Below, one piece after another: positions 23,013 through 35,640 of a DNA stretch of 64,000 bases. The stretch lies in NCBI GenBank assembly GCA_037783545.1, contig JBBELK010000329.1, positions 248,001-312,000 on the forward strand. Direction: 5' to 3'. The notes below the pieces were generated by a model that saw only the letters and a program-made list of their open reading frames with translations, was not told the origin of the DNA and ran no database searches. The translations under genes and the position numbers were made by a program. Numbering within the stretch: the first letter of the stretch is position 1; every line of letters starts with the position of its first letter. This DNA is from Henricia sp. BOLD:AAB3569 (taxonomy: Eukaryota; Echinodermata; Asteroidea; Spinulosida; Echinasteridae).

Positions 23013-23514
23013 GTCGTTGATCAGCAGCAGCAAAGATTCCTCTGCAAGCTACTGGCAAAACACTGCGAGGAAACGTCTGTCGTGTCTTTGAAAAATTGGT
23101 AAATCTTTTTGTCTCGCGACAACAACCCAATTACTCATTGAAGTCTCATCTTTTTAGTTCTGTTCAATTTTATGTGGCTGATCCGTCACTTGTATTCCAT
23201 AATTTCCACTTGAAACAAAACTACCCCAGCCTGCAGCTGCAAGAGTGAAAATTGCCAAACAGTAGACCAGCGTCTATTTTGGGAAACGAAAGTCACATAC
23301 GCTACTGAGCAAACTAGGGCCTCTTTTCCGAGCTAGATAGATTGTTCAAAATGTTTGCGGTTGCAAGAAAATACCCCACATCACGATGGTGGCCTATTTC
23401 TACACTAGACCACACTCGTGCAGCTCGCAACTCTCTCTAATATAGAAGTATTTGAGGGCATACAAGATATTCACGAGCTCGGCGCACGGGTCTCTGCCTA
23501 TTTACACAGTCGAG

Positions 23515-23586
23515 TCCCATATGGTCTAGTGGTTAGGATCCGGCGCTCTCACCGCCGTGGCCCGGGTTCAATTCCCGGTGTGGGAA
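23515..23586 (+). tRNA. tRNA-Glu-CTC: tRNA-Glu (CTC), unit 37
   Basis: Consensus tRNA and spacer. Confidence 0.96.
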
Positions 23587-24088
23587 GTCGTTGATCAGCA
23601 GCAGCAAAGATTCCTCTGCAAGCTACTGGCAAAACACTGCGAGGAAACGTCTGTCGTGTCTTTGAAAAATTGGTAAATCTTTTTGTCTCGCGACAACAAC
23701 CCAATTACTCATTGAAGTCTCATCTTTTTAGTTCTGTTCAATTTTATGTGGCTGATCCGTCACTTGTATTCCATAATTTCCACTTGAAACAAAACTACCC
23801 CAGCCTGCAGCTGCAAGAGTGAAAATTGCCAAACAGCAGACCAGCGTCTATTTTGGGAAACGAAAGTCACATACGCTACTGAGCAAACTAGGGCCTCTTT
23901 TCCGAGCTAGATAGATTGTTCAAAATGTTTGCGGTTGCAAGAAAATACCCCACATCACGATGGTGGCCTATTTCTACACTAGACCACACTCGTGCAGCTC
24001 GCAACTCTCTCTAATATAGAAGTATTTGAGGGCATACAAGATATTCACGAGCTCGGCGCACGGGTCTCTGCCTATTTACACAGTCGAG

Positions 24089-24160
24089 TCCCATATGGTC
24101 TAGTGGTTAGGATCCGGCGCTCTCACCGCCGTGGCCCGGGTTCAATTCCCGGTGTGGGAA
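24089..24160 (+). tRNA. tRNA-Glu-CTC: tRNA-Glu (CTC), unit 38
   Basis: Consensus tRNA and spacer. Confidence 0.96.
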
Positions 24161-24662
24161 GTCGTTGATCAGCAGCAGCAAAGATTCCTCTGCAAGCTAC
24201 TGGCAAAACACTGCGAGGAAACGTCTGTCGTGTCTTTGAAAAATTGGTAAATCTTTTTGTCTCGCGACAACAACCCAATTACTCATTGAAGTCTCATCTT
24301 TTTAGTTCTGTTCAATTTTATGTGGCTGATCCGTCACTTGTATTCCATAATTTCCACTTGAAACAAAACTACCCCAGCCTGCAGCTGCAAGAGTGAAAAT
24401 TGCCAAACAGCAGACCAGCGTCTATTTTGGGAAACGAAAGTCACATACGCTACTGAGCAAACTAGGGCCTCTTTTCCGAGCTAGATAGATTGTTCAAAAT
24501 GTTTGCGGTTGCAAGAAAATACCCCACATCACGATGGTGGCCTATTTCTACACTAGACCACACTCGTGCAGCTCGCAACTCTCTCTAATATAGAAGTATT
24601 TGAGGGCATACAAGATATTCACGAGCTCGGCGCACGGGTCTCTGCCTATTTACACAGTCGAG

Positions 24663-24734
24663 TCCCATATGGTCTAGTGGTTAGGATCCGGCGCTCTCAC
24701 CGCCGTGGCCCGGGTTCAATTCCCGGTGTGGGAA
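24663..24734 (+). tRNA. tRNA-Glu-CTC: tRNA-Glu (CTC), unit 39
   Basis: Consensus tRNA; linked GAACCAAAAC and GCCAGAC markers, also in units 50, 54 and 57. Confidence 0.96.
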
Positions 24735-25236
24735 GTCGTTGATCAGCAGCAGCAAAGATTCCTCTGCAAGCTACTGGCAAAACACTGCGAGGAAACGTCT
24801 GTCGTGTCTTTGAAAAATTGGTAAATCTTTTTGTCTCGCGACAACAACCCAATTACTCATTGAAGTCTCATCTTTTTAGTTCTGTTCAATTTTATGTGGC
24901 TGATCCGTCACTTGTATTCCATAATTTCCACTTGAACCAAAACTACCCCAGCCTGCAGCTGCAAGAGTGAAAATTGCCAGACAGCAGACCAGCGTCTATT
25001 TTGGGAAACGAAAGTCACATACGCTACTGAGCAAACTAGGGCCTCTTTTCCGAGCTAGATAGATTGTTCAAAATGTTTGCGGTTGCAAGAAAATACCCCA
25101 CATCACGATGGTGGCCTATTTCTACACTAGACCACACTCGTGCAGCTCGCAACTCTCTCTAATATAGAAGTATTTGAGGGCATACAAGATATTCACGAGC
25201 TCGGCGCACGGGTCTCTGCCTATTTACACAGTCGAG

Positions 25237-25308
25237 TCCCATATGGTCTAGTGGTTAGGATCCGGCGCTCTCACCGCCGTGGCCCGGGTTCAATTCCCGG
25301 TGTGGGAA
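25237..25308 (+). tRNA. tRNA-Glu-CTC: tRNA-Glu (CTC), unit 40
   Basis: Consensus tRNA; CAGTAG marker. Confidence 0.96.
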
Positions 25309-25810
25309 GTCGTTGATCAGCAGCAGCAAAGATTCCTCTGCAAGCTACTGGCAAAACACTGCGAGGAAACGTCTGTCGTGTCTTTGAAAAATTGGTAAAT
25401 CTTTTTGTCTCGCGACAACAACCCAATTACTCATTGAAGTCTCATCTTTTTAGTTCTGTTCAATTTTATGTGGCTGATCCGTCACTTGTATTCCATAATT
25501 TCCACTTGAAACAAAACTACCCCAGCCTGCAGCTGCAAGAGTGAAAATTGCCAAACAGTAGACCAGCGTCTATTTTGGGAAACGAAAGTCACATACGCTA
25601 CTGAGCAAACTAGGGCCTCTTTTCCGAGCTAGATAGATTGTTCAAAATGTTTGCGGTTGCAAGAAAATACCCCACATCACGATGGTGGCCTATTTCTACA
25701 CTAGACCACACTCGTGCAGCTCGCAACTCTCTCTAATATAGAAGTATTTGAGGGCATACAAGATATTCACGAGCTCGGCGCACGGGTCTCTGCCTATTTA
25801 CACAGTCGAG

Positions 25811-25882
25811 TCCCATATGGTCTAGTGGTTAGGATCCGGCGCTCTCACCGCCGTGGCCCGGGTTCAATTCCCGGTGTGGGAA
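25811..25882 (+). tRNA. tRNA-Glu-CTC: tRNA-Glu (CTC), unit 41
   Basis: Consensus tRNA; CAACCCGATT marker, partner of unit 30. Confidence 0.96.
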
Positions 25883-26384
25883 GTCGTTGATCAGCAGCAG
25901 CAAAGATTCCTCTGCAAGCTACTGGCAAAACACTGCGAGGAAACGTCTGTCGTGTCTTTGAAAAATTGGTAAATCTTTTTGTCTCGCGACAACAACCCGA
26001 TTACTCATTGAAGTCTCATCTTTTTAGTTCTGTTCAATTTTATGTGGCTGATCCGTCACTTGTATTCCATAATTTCCACTTGAAACAAAACTACCCCAGC
26101 CTGCAGCTGCAAGAGTGAAAATTGCCAAACAGCAGACCAGCGTCTATTTTGGGAAACGAAAGTCACATACGCTACTGAGCAAACTAGGGCCTCTTTTCCG
26201 AGCTAGATAGATTGTTCAAAATGTTTGCGGTTGCAAGAAAATACCCCACATCACGATGGTGGCCTATTTCTACACTAGACCACACTCGTGCAGCTCGCAA
26301 CTCTCTCTAATATAGAAGTATTTGAGGGCATACAAGATATTCACGAGCTCGGCGCACGGGTCTCTGCCTATTTACACAGTCGAG

Positions 26385-26456
26385 TCCCATATGGTCTAGT
26401 GGTTAGGATCCGGCGCTCTCACCGCCGTGGCCCGGGTTCAATTCCCGGTGTGGGAA
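26385..26456 (+). tRNA. tRNA-Glu-CTC: tRNA-Glu (CTC), unit 42
   Basis: Consensus tRNA and spacer. Confidence 0.96.
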
Positions 26457-26958
26457 GTCGTTGATCAGCAGCAGCAAAGATTCCTCTGCAAGCTACTGGC
26501 AAAACACTGCGAGGAAACGTCTGTCGTGTCTTTGAAAAATTGGTAAATCTTTTTGTCTCGCGACAACAACCCAATTACTCATTGAAGTCTCATCTTTTTA
26601 GTTCTGTTCAATTTTATGTGGCTGATCCGTCACTTGTATTCCATAATTTCCACTTGAAACAAAACTACCCCAGCCTGCAGCTGCAAGAGTGAAAATTGCC
26701 AAACAGCAGACCAGCGTCTATTTTGGGAAACGAAAGTCACATACGCTACTGAGCAAACTAGGGCCTCTTTTCCGAGCTAGATAGATTGTTCAAAATGTTT
26801 GCGGTTGCAAGAAAATACCCCACATCACGATGGTGGCCTATTTCTACACTAGACCACACTCGTGCAGCTCGCAACTCTCTCTAATATAGAAGTATTTGAG
26901 GGCATACAAGATATTCACGAGCTCGGCGCACGGGTCTCTGCCTATTTACACAGTCGAG

Positions 26959-27030
26959 TCCCATATGGTCTAGTGGTTAGGATCCGGCGCTCTCACCGCC
27001 GTGGCCCGGGTTCAATTCCCGGTGTGGGAA
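26959..27030 (+). tRNA. tRNA-Glu-CTC: tRNA-Glu (CTC), unit 43
   Basis: Consensus tRNA and spacer. Confidence 0.96.
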
Positions 27031-27532
27031 GTCGTTGATCAGCAGCAGCAAAGATTCCTCTGCAAGCTACTGGCAAAACACTGCGAGGAAACGTCTGTCG
27101 TGTCTTTGAAAAATTGGTAAATCTTTTTGTCTCGCGACAACAACCCAATTACTCATTGAAGTCTCATCTTTTTAGTTCTGTTCAATTTTATGTGGCTGAT
27201 CCGTCACTTGTATTCCATAATTTCCACTTGAAACAAAACTACCCCAGCCTGCAGCTGCAAGAGTGAAAATTGCCAAACAGCAGACCAGCGTCTATTTTGG
27301 GAAACGAAAGTCACATACGCTACTGAGCAAACTAGGGCCTCTTTTCCGAGCTAGATAGATTGTTCAAAATGTTTGCGGTTGCAAGAAAATACCCCACATC
27401 ACGATGGTGGCCTATTTCTACACTAGACCACACTCGTGCAGCTCGCAACTCTCTCTAATATAGAAGTATTTGAGGGCATACAAGATATTCACGAGCTCGG
27501 CGCACGGGTCTCTGCCTATTTACACAGTCGAG

Positions 27533-27604
27533 TCCCATATGGTCTAGTGGTTAGGATCCGGCGCTCTCACCGCCGTGGCCCGGGTTCAATTCCCGGTGTG
27601 GGAA
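27533..27604 (+). tRNA. tRNA-Glu-CTC: tRNA-Glu (CTC), unit 44
   Basis: Consensus tRNA; CAGTAG marker, partner of unit 33. Confidence 0.96.
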
Positions 27605-28106
27605 GTCGTTGATCAGCAGCAGCAAAGATTCCTCTGCAAGCTACTGGCAAAACACTGCGAGGAAACGTCTGTCGTGTCTTTGAAAAATTGGTAAATCTTT
27701 TTGTCTCGCGACAACAACCCAATTACTCATTGAAGTCTCATCTTTTTAGTTCTGTTCAATTTTATGTGGCTGATCCGTCACTTGTATTCCATAATTTCCA
27801 CTTGAAACAAAACTACCCCAGCCTGCAGCTGCAAGAGTGAAAATTGCCAAACAGTAGACCAGCGTCTATTTTGGGAAACGAAAGTCACATACGCTACTGA
27901 GCAAACTAGGGCCTCTTTTCCGAGCTAGATAGATTGTTCAAAATGTTTGCGGTTGCAAGAAAATACCCCACATCACGATGGTGGCCTATTTCTACACTAG
28001 ACCACACTCGTGCAGCTCGCAACTCTCTCTAATATAGAAGTATTTGAGGGCATACAAGATATTCACGAGCTCGGCGCACGGGTCTCTGCCTATTTACACA
28101 GTCGAG

Positions 28107-28178
28107 TCCCATATGGTCTAGTGGTTAGGATCCGGCGCTCTCACCGCCGTGGCCCGGGTTCAATTCCCGGTGTGGGAA
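28107..28178 (+). tRNA. tRNA-Glu-CTC: tRNA-Glu (CTC), unit 45
   Basis: Consensus tRNA and spacer. Confidence 0.96.
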
Positions 28179-28680
28179 GTCGTTGATCAGCAGCAGCAAA
28201 GATTCCTCTGCAAGCTACTGGCAAAACACTGCGAGGAAACGTCTGTCGTGTCTTTGAAAAATTGGTAAATCTTTTTGTCTCGCGACAACAACCCAATTAC
28301 TCATTGAAGTCTCATCTTTTTAGTTCTGTTCAATTTTATGTGGCTGATCCGTCACTTGTATTCCATAATTTCCACTTGAAACAAAACTACCCCAGCCTGC
28401 AGCTGCAAGAGTGAAAATTGCCAAACAGCAGACCAGCGTCTATTTTGGGAAACGAAAGTCACATACGCTACTGAGCAAACTAGGGCCTCTTTTCCGAGCT
28501 AGATAGATTGTTCAAAATGTTTGCGGTTGCAAGAAAATACCCCACATCACGATGGTGGCCTATTTCTACACTAGACCACACTCGTGCAGCTCGCAACTCT
28601 CTCTAATATAGAAGTATTTGAGGGCATACAAGATATTCACGAGCTCGGCGCACGGGTCTCTGCCTATTTACACAGTCGAG

Positions 28681-28752
28681 TCCCATATGGTCTAGTGGTT
28701 AGGATCCGGCGCTCTCACCGCCGTGGCCCGGGTTCAATTCCCGGTGTGGGAA
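28681..28752 (+). tRNA. tRNA-Glu-CTC: tRNA-Glu (CTC), unit 46
   Basis: Consensus tRNA and spacer. Confidence 0.96.
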
Positions 28753-29254
28753 GTCGTTGATCAGCAGCAGCAAAGATTCCTCTGCAAGCTACTGGCAAAA
28801 CACTGCGAGGAAACGTCTGTCGTGTCTTTGAAAAATTGGTAAATCTTTTTGTCTCGCGACAACAACCCAATTACTCATTGAAGTCTCATCTTTTTAGTTC
28901 TGTTCAATTTTATGTGGCTGATCCGTCACTTGTATTCCATAATTTCCACTTGAAACAAAACTACCCCAGCCTGCAGCTGCAAGAGTGAAAATTGCCAAAC
29001 AGCAGACCAGCGTCTATTTTGGGAAACGAAAGTCACATACGCTACTGAGCAAACTAGGGCCTCTTTTCCGAGCTAGATAGATTGTTCAAAATGTTTGCGG
29101 TTGCAAGAAAATACCCCACATCACGATGGTGGCCTATTTCTACACTAGACCACACTCGTGCAGCTCGCAACTCTCTCTAATATAGAAGTATTTGAGGGCA
29201 TACAAGATATTCACGAGCTCGGCGCACGGGTCTCTGCCTATTTACACAGTCGAG

Positions 29255-29326
29255 TCCCATATGGTCTAGTGGTTAGGATCCGGCGCTCTCACCGCCGTGG
29301 CCCGGGTTCAATTCCCGGTGTGGGAA
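29255..29326 (+). tRNA. tRNA-Glu-CTC: tRNA-Glu (CTC), unit 47
   Basis: Consensus tRNA; CAGTAG marker, partner of unit 36. Confidence 0.96.
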
Positions 29327-29828
29327 GTCGTTGATCAGCAGCAGCAAAGATTCCTCTGCAAGCTACTGGCAAAACACTGCGAGGAAACGTCTGTCGTGTC
29401 TTTGAAAAATTGGTAAATCTTTTTGTCTCGCGACAACAACCCAATTACTCATTGAAGTCTCATCTTTTTAGTTCTGTTCAATTTTATGTGGCTGATCCGT
29501 CACTTGTATTCCATAATTTCCACTTGAAACAAAACTACCCCAGCCTGCAGCTGCAAGAGTGAAAATTGCCAAACAGTAGACCAGCGTCTATTTTGGGAAA
29601 CGAAAGTCACATACGCTACTGAGCAAACTAGGGCCTCTTTTCCGAGCTAGATAGATTGTTCAAAATGTTTGCGGTTGCAAGAAAATACCCCACATCACGA
29701 TGGTGGCCTATTTCTACACTAGACCACACTCGTGCAGCTCGCAACTCTCTCTAATATAGAAGTATTTGAGGGCATACAAGATATTCACGAGCTCGGCGCA
29801 CGGGTCTCTGCCTATTTACACAGTCGAG

Positions 29829-29900
29829 TCCCATATGGTCTAGTGGTTAGGATCCGGCGCTCTCACCGCCGTGGCCCGGGTTCAATTCCCGGTGTGGGAA
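29829..29900 (+). tRNA. tRNA-Glu-CTC: tRNA-Glu (CTC), unit 48
   Basis: Consensus tRNA and spacer. Confidence 0.96.
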
Positions 29901-30402
29901 GTCGTTGATCAGCAGCAGCAAAGATTCCTCTGCAAGCTACTGGCAAAACACTGCGAGGAAACGTCTGTCGTGTCTTTGAAAAATTGGTAAATCTTTTTGT
30001 CTCGCGACAACAACCCAATTACTCATTGAAGTCTCATCTTTTTAGTTCTGTTCAATTTTATGTGGCTGATCCGTCACTTGTATTCCATAATTTCCACTTG
30101 AAACAAAACTACCCCAGCCTGCAGCTGCAAGAGTGAAAATTGCCAAACAGCAGACCAGCGTCTATTTTGGGAAACGAAAGTCACATACGCTACTGAGCAA
30201 ACTAGGGCCTCTTTTCCGAGCTAGATAGATTGTTCAAAATGTTTGCGGTTGCAAGAAAATACCCCACATCACGATGGTGGCCTATTTCTACACTAGACCA
30301 CACTCGTGCAGCTCGCAACTCTCTCTAATATAGAAGTATTTGAGGGCATACAAGATATTCACGAGCTCGGCGCACGGGTCTCTGCCTATTTACACAGTCG
30401 AG

Positions 30403-30474
30403 TCCCATATGGTCTAGTGGTTAGGATCCGGCGCTCTCACCGCCGTGGCCCGGGTTCAATTCCCGGTGTGGGAA
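30403..30474 (+). tRNA. tRNA-Glu-CTC: tRNA-Glu (CTC), unit 49
   Basis: Consensus tRNA and spacer. Confidence 0.96.
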
Positions 30475-30976
30475 GTCGTTGATCAGCAGCAGCAAAGATT
30501 CCTCTGCAAGCTACTGGCAAAACACTGCGAGGAAACGTCTGTCGTGTCTTTGAAAAATTGGTAAATCTTTTTGTCTCGCGACAACAACCCAATTACTCAT
30601 TGAAGTCTCATCTTTTTAGTTCTGTTCAATTTTATGTGGCTGATCCGTCACTTGTATTCCATAATTTCCACTTGAAACAAAACTACCCCAGCCTGCAGCT
30701 GCAAGAGTGAAAATTGCCAAACAGCAGACCAGCGTCTATTTTGGGAAACGAAAGTCACATACGCTACTGAGCAAACTAGGGCCTCTTTTCCGAGCTAGAT
30801 AGATTGTTCAAAATGTTTGCGGTTGCAAGAAAATACCCCACATCACGATGGTGGCCTATTTCTACACTAGACCACACTCGTGCAGCTCGCAACTCTCTCT
30901 AATATAGAAGTATTTGAGGGCATACAAGATATTCACGAGCTCGGCGCACGGGTCTCTGCCTATTTACACAGTCGAG

Positions 30977-31048
30977 TCCCATATGGTCTAGTGGTTAGGA
31001 TCCGGCGCTCTCACCGCCGTGGCCCGGGTTCAATTCCCGGTGTGGGAA
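30977..31048 (+). tRNA. tRNA-Glu-CTC: tRNA-Glu (CTC), unit 50
   Basis: Consensus tRNA; GAACCAAAAC/GCCAGAC markers (partner of unit 39) plus a private GTCTCTCGAC after the T5 run. Confidence 0.96.
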
Positions 31049-31550
31049 GTCGTTGATCAGCAGCAGCAAAGATTCCTCTGCAAGCTACTGGCAAAACACT
31101 GCGAGGAAACGTCTGTCGTGTCTTTGAAAAATTGGTAAATCTTTTTGTCTCTCGACAACAACCCAATTACTCATTGAAGTCTCATCTTTTTAGTTCTGTT
31201 CAATTTTATGTGGCTGATCCGTCACTTGTATTCCATAATTTCCACTTGAACCAAAACTACCCCAGCCTGCAGCTGCAAGAGTGAAAATTGCCAGACAGCA
31301 GACCAGCGTCTATTTTGGGAAACGAAAGTCACATACGCTACTGAGCAAACTAGGGCCTCTTTTCCGAGCTAGATAGATTGTTCAAAATGTTTGCGGTTGC
31401 AAGAAAATACCCCACATCACGATGGTGGCCTATTTCTACACTAGACCACACTCGTGCAGCTCGCAACTCTCTCTAATATAGAAGTATTTGAGGGCATACA
31501 AGATATTCACGAGCTCGGCGCACGGGTCTCTGCCTATTTACACAGTCGAG

Positions 31551-31622
31551 TCCCATATGGTCTAGTGGTTAGGATCCGGCGCTCTCACCGCCGTGGCCCG
31601 GGTTCAATTCCCGGTGTGGGAA
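31551..31622 (+). tRNA. tRNA-Glu-CTC: tRNA-Glu (CTC), unit 51
   Basis: Consensus tRNA; CAGTAG marker, partner of unit 40. Confidence 0.96.
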
Positions 31623-32124
31623 GTCGTTGATCAGCAGCAGCAAAGATTCCTCTGCAAGCTACTGGCAAAACACTGCGAGGAAACGTCTGTCGTGTCTTTG
31701 AAAAATTGGTAAATCTTTTTGTCTCGCGACAACAACCCAATTACTCATTGAAGTCTCATCTTTTTAGTTCTGTTCAATTTTATGTGGCTGATCCGTCACT
31801 TGTATTCCATAATTTCCACTTGAAACAAAACTACCCCAGCCTGCAGCTGCAAGAGTGAAAATTGCCAAACAGTAGACCAGCGTCTATTTTGGGAAACGAA
31901 AGTCACATACGCTACTGAGCAAACTAGGGCCTCTTTTCCGAGCTAGATAGATTGTTCAAAATGTTTGCGGTTGCAAGAAAATACCCCACATCACGATGGT
32001 GGCCTATTTCTACACTAGACCACACTCGTGCAGCTCGCAACTCTCTCTAATATAGAAGTATTTGAGGGCATACAAGATATTCACGAGCTCGGCGCACGGG
32101 TCTCTGCCTATTTACACAGTCGAG

Positions 32125-32196
32125 TCCCATATGGTCTAGTGGTTAGGATCCGGCGCTCTCACCGCCGTGGCCCGGGTTCAATTCCCGGTGTGGGAA
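32125..32196 (+). tRNA. tRNA-Glu-CTC: tRNA-Glu (CTC), unit 52
   Basis: Consensus tRNA and spacer; opens the three-unit rhythm that runs to unit 60. Confidence 0.96.
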
Positions 32197-32698
32197 GTCG
32201 TTGATCAGCAGCAGCAAAGATTCCTCTGCAAGCTACTGGCAAAACACTGCGAGGAAACGTCTGTCGTGTCTTTGAAAAATTGGTAAATCTTTTTGTCTCG
32301 CGACAACAACCCAATTACTCATTGAAGTCTCATCTTTTTAGTTCTGTTCAATTTTATGTGGCTGATCCGTCACTTGTATTCCATAATTTCCACTTGAAAC
32401 AAAACTACCCCAGCCTGCAGCTGCAAGAGTGAAAATTGCCAAACAGCAGACCAGCGTCTATTTTGGGAAACGAAAGTCACATACGCTACTGAGCAAACTA
32501 GGGCCTCTTTTCCGAGCTAGATAGATTGTTCAAAATGTTTGCGGTTGCAAGAAAATACCCCACATCACGATGGTGGCCTATTTCTACACTAGACCACACT
32601 CGTGCAGCTCGCAACTCTCTCTAATATAGAAGTATTTGAGGGCATACAAGATATTCACGAGCTCGGCGCACGGGTCTCTGCCTATTTACACAGTCGAG

Positions 32699-32770
32699 TC
32701 CCATATGGTCTAGTGGTTAGGATCCGGCGCTCTCACCGCCGTGGCCCGGGTTCAATTCCCGGTGTGGGAA
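32699..32770 (+). tRNA. tRNA-Glu-CTC: tRNA-Glu (CTC), unit 53
   Basis: Consensus tRNA and spacer. Confidence 0.96.
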
Positions 32771-33272
32771 GTCGTTGATCAGCAGCAGCAAAGATTCCTC
32801 TGCAAGCTACTGGCAAAACACTGCGAGGAAACGTCTGTCGTGTCTTTGAAAAATTGGTAAATCTTTTTGTCTCGCGACAACAACCCAATTACTCATTGAA
32901 GTCTCATCTTTTTAGTTCTGTTCAATTTTATGTGGCTGATCCGTCACTTGTATTCCATAATTTCCACTTGAAACAAAACTACCCCAGCCTGCAGCTGCAA
33001 GAGTGAAAATTGCCAAACAGCAGACCAGCGTCTATTTTGGGAAACGAAAGTCACATACGCTACTGAGCAAACTAGGGCCTCTTTTCCGAGCTAGATAGAT
33101 TGTTCAAAATGTTTGCGGTTGCAAGAAAATACCCCACATCACGATGGTGGCCTATTTCTACACTAGACCACACTCGTGCAGCTCGCAACTCTCTCTAATA
33201 TAGAAGTATTTGAGGGCATACAAGATATTCACGAGCTCGGCGCACGGGTCTCTGCCTATTTACACAGTCGAG

Positions 33273-33344
33273 TCCCATATGGTCTAGTGGTTAGGATCCG
33301 GCGCTCTCACCGCCGTGGCCCGGGTTCAATTCCCGGTGTGGGAA
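33273..33344 (+). tRNA. tRNA-Glu-CTC: tRNA-Glu (CTC), unit 54
   Basis: Consensus tRNA; GAACCAAAAC/GCCAGAC markers. Confidence 0.96.
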
Positions 33345-33846
33345 GTCGTTGATCAGCAGCAGCAAAGATTCCTCTGCAAGCTACTGGCAAAACACTGCGA
33401 GGAAACGTCTGTCGTGTCTTTGAAAAATTGGTAAATCTTTTTGTCTCGCGACAACAACCCAATTACTCATTGAAGTCTCATCTTTTTAGTTCTGTTCAAT
33501 TTTATGTGGCTGATCCGTCACTTGTATTCCATAATTTCCACTTGAACCAAAACTACCCCAGCCTGCAGCTGCAAGAGTGAAAATTGCCAGACAGCAGACC
33601 AGCGTCTATTTTGGGAAACGAAAGTCACATACGCTACTGAGCAAACTAGGGCCTCTTTTCCGAGCTAGATAGATTGTTCAAAATGTTTGCGGTTGCAAGA
33701 AAATACCCCACATCACGATGGTGGCCTATTTCTACACTAGACCACACTCGTGCAGCTCGCAACTCTCTCTAATATAGAAGTATTTGAGGGCATACAAGAT
33801 ATTCACGAGCTCGGCGCACGGGTCTCTGCCTATTTACACAGTCGAG

Positions 33847-33918
33847 TCCCATATGGTCTAGTGGTTAGGATCCGGCGCTCTCACCGCCGTGGCCCGGGTT
33901 CAATTCCCGGTGTGGGAA
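33847..33918 (+). tRNA. tRNA-Glu-CTC: tRNA-Glu (CTC), unit 55
   Basis: Consensus tRNA and spacer. Confidence 0.96.
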
Positions 33919-34420
33919 GTCGTTGATCAGCAGCAGCAAAGATTCCTCTGCAAGCTACTGGCAAAACACTGCGAGGAAACGTCTGTCGTGTCTTTGAAAA
34001 ATTGGTAAATCTTTTTGTCTCGCGACAACAACCCAATTACTCATTGAAGTCTCATCTTTTTAGTTCTGTTCAATTTTATGTGGCTGATCCGTCACTTGTA
34101 TTCCATAATTTCCACTTGAAACAAAACTACCCCAGCCTGCAGCTGCAAGAGTGAAAATTGCCAAACAGCAGACCAGCGTCTATTTTGGGAAACGAAAGTC
34201 ACATACGCTACTGAGCAAACTAGGGCCTCTTTTCCGAGCTAGATAGATTGTTCAAAATGTTTGCGGTTGCAAGAAAATACCCCACATCACGATGGTGGCC
34301 TATTTCTACACTAGACCACACTCGTGCAGCTCGCAACTCTCTCTAATATAGAAGTATTTGAGGGCATACAAGATATTCACGAGCTCGGCGCACGGGTCTC
34401 TGCCTATTTACACAGTCGAG

Positions 34421-34492
34421 TCCCATATGGTCTAGTGGTTAGGATCCGGCGCTCTCACCGCCGTGGCCCGGGTTCAATTCCCGGTGTGGGAA
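34421..34492 (+). tRNA. tRNA-Glu-CTC: tRNA-Glu (CTC), unit 56
   Basis: Consensus tRNA and spacer. Confidence 0.96.
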
Positions 34493-34994
34493 GTCGTTGA
34501 TCAGCAGCAGCAAAGATTCCTCTGCAAGCTACTGGCAAAACACTGCGAGGAAACGTCTGTCGTGTCTTTGAAAAATTGGTAAATCTTTTTGTCTCGCGAC
34601 AACAACCCAATTACTCATTGAAGTCTCATCTTTTTAGTTCTGTTCAATTTTATGTGGCTGATCCGTCACTTGTATTCCATAATTTCCACTTGAAACAAAA
34701 CTACCCCAGCCTGCAGCTGCAAGAGTGAAAATTGCCAAACAGCAGACCAGCGTCTATTTTGGGAAACGAAAGTCACATACGCTACTGAGCAAACTAGGGC
34801 CTCTTTTCCGAGCTAGATAGATTGTTCAAAATGTTTGCGGTTGCAAGAAAATACCCCACATCACGATGGTGGCCTATTTCTACACTAGACCACACTCGTG
34901 CAGCTCGCAACTCTCTCTAATATAGAAGTATTTGAGGGCATACAAGATATTCACGAGCTCGGCGCACGGGTCTCTGCCTATTTACACAGTCGAG

Positions 34995-35066
34995 TCCCAT
35001 ATGGTCTAGTGGTTAGGATCCGGCGCTCTCACCGCCGTGGCCCGGGTTCAATTCCCGGTGTGGGAA
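34995..35066 (+). tRNA. tRNA-Glu-CTC: tRNA-Glu (CTC), unit 57
   Basis: Consensus tRNA; GAACCAAAAC/GCCAGAC markers, three units after unit 54. Confidence 0.96.
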
Positions 35067-35568
35067 GTCGTTGATCAGCAGCAGCAAAGATTCCTCTGCA
35101 AGCTACTGGCAAAACACTGCGAGGAAACGTCTGTCGTGTCTTTGAAAAATTGGTAAATCTTTTTGTCTCGCGACAACAACCCAATTACTCATTGAAGTCT
35201 CATCTTTTTAGTTCTGTTCAATTTTATGTGGCTGATCCGTCACTTGTATTCCATAATTTCCACTTGAACCAAAACTACCCCAGCCTGCAGCTGCAAGAGT
35301 GAAAATTGCCAGACAGCAGACCAGCGTCTATTTTGGGAAACGAAAGTCACATACGCTACTGAGCAAACTAGGGCCTCTTTTCCGAGCTAGATAGATTGTT
35401 CAAAATGTTTGCGGTTGCAAGAAAATACCCCACATCACGATGGTGGCCTATTTCTACACTAGACCACACTCGTGCAGCTCGCAACTCTCTCTAATATAGA
35501 AGTATTTGAGGGCATACAAGATATTCACGAGCTCGGCGCACGGGTCTCTGCCTATTTACACAGTCGAG

Positions 35569-35640
35569 TCCCATATGGTCTAGTGGTTAGGATCCGGCGC
35601 TCTCACCGCCGTGGCCCGGGTTCAATTCCCGGTGTGGGAA
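35569..35640 (+). tRNA. tRNA-Glu-CTC: tRNA-Glu (CTC), unit 58
   Basis: Consensus tRNA and spacer. Confidence 0.96.

Larger units (their letters stand above)
19387..25700 (+). repeat. 11-unit higher-order block, copy A (units 30-40)
   Basis: Markers in order: CAACCCGATT (30), CAGTAG (33, 36), GAACCAAAAC with GCCAGAC (39), CAGTAG (40). Units 41-51 repeat this list exactly, so a 6314-bp segment of 11 tRNA units was duplicated head to tail. Confidence 0.85.
25701..32014 (+). repeat. 11-unit higher-order block, copy B (units 41-51)
   Basis: Tandem copy of units 30-40. Markers fall at 41, 44, 47, 50 and 51, each exactly 11 units after its partner. The only difference I saw is GTCTCTCGAC in unit 50. 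Confidence 0.85.
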
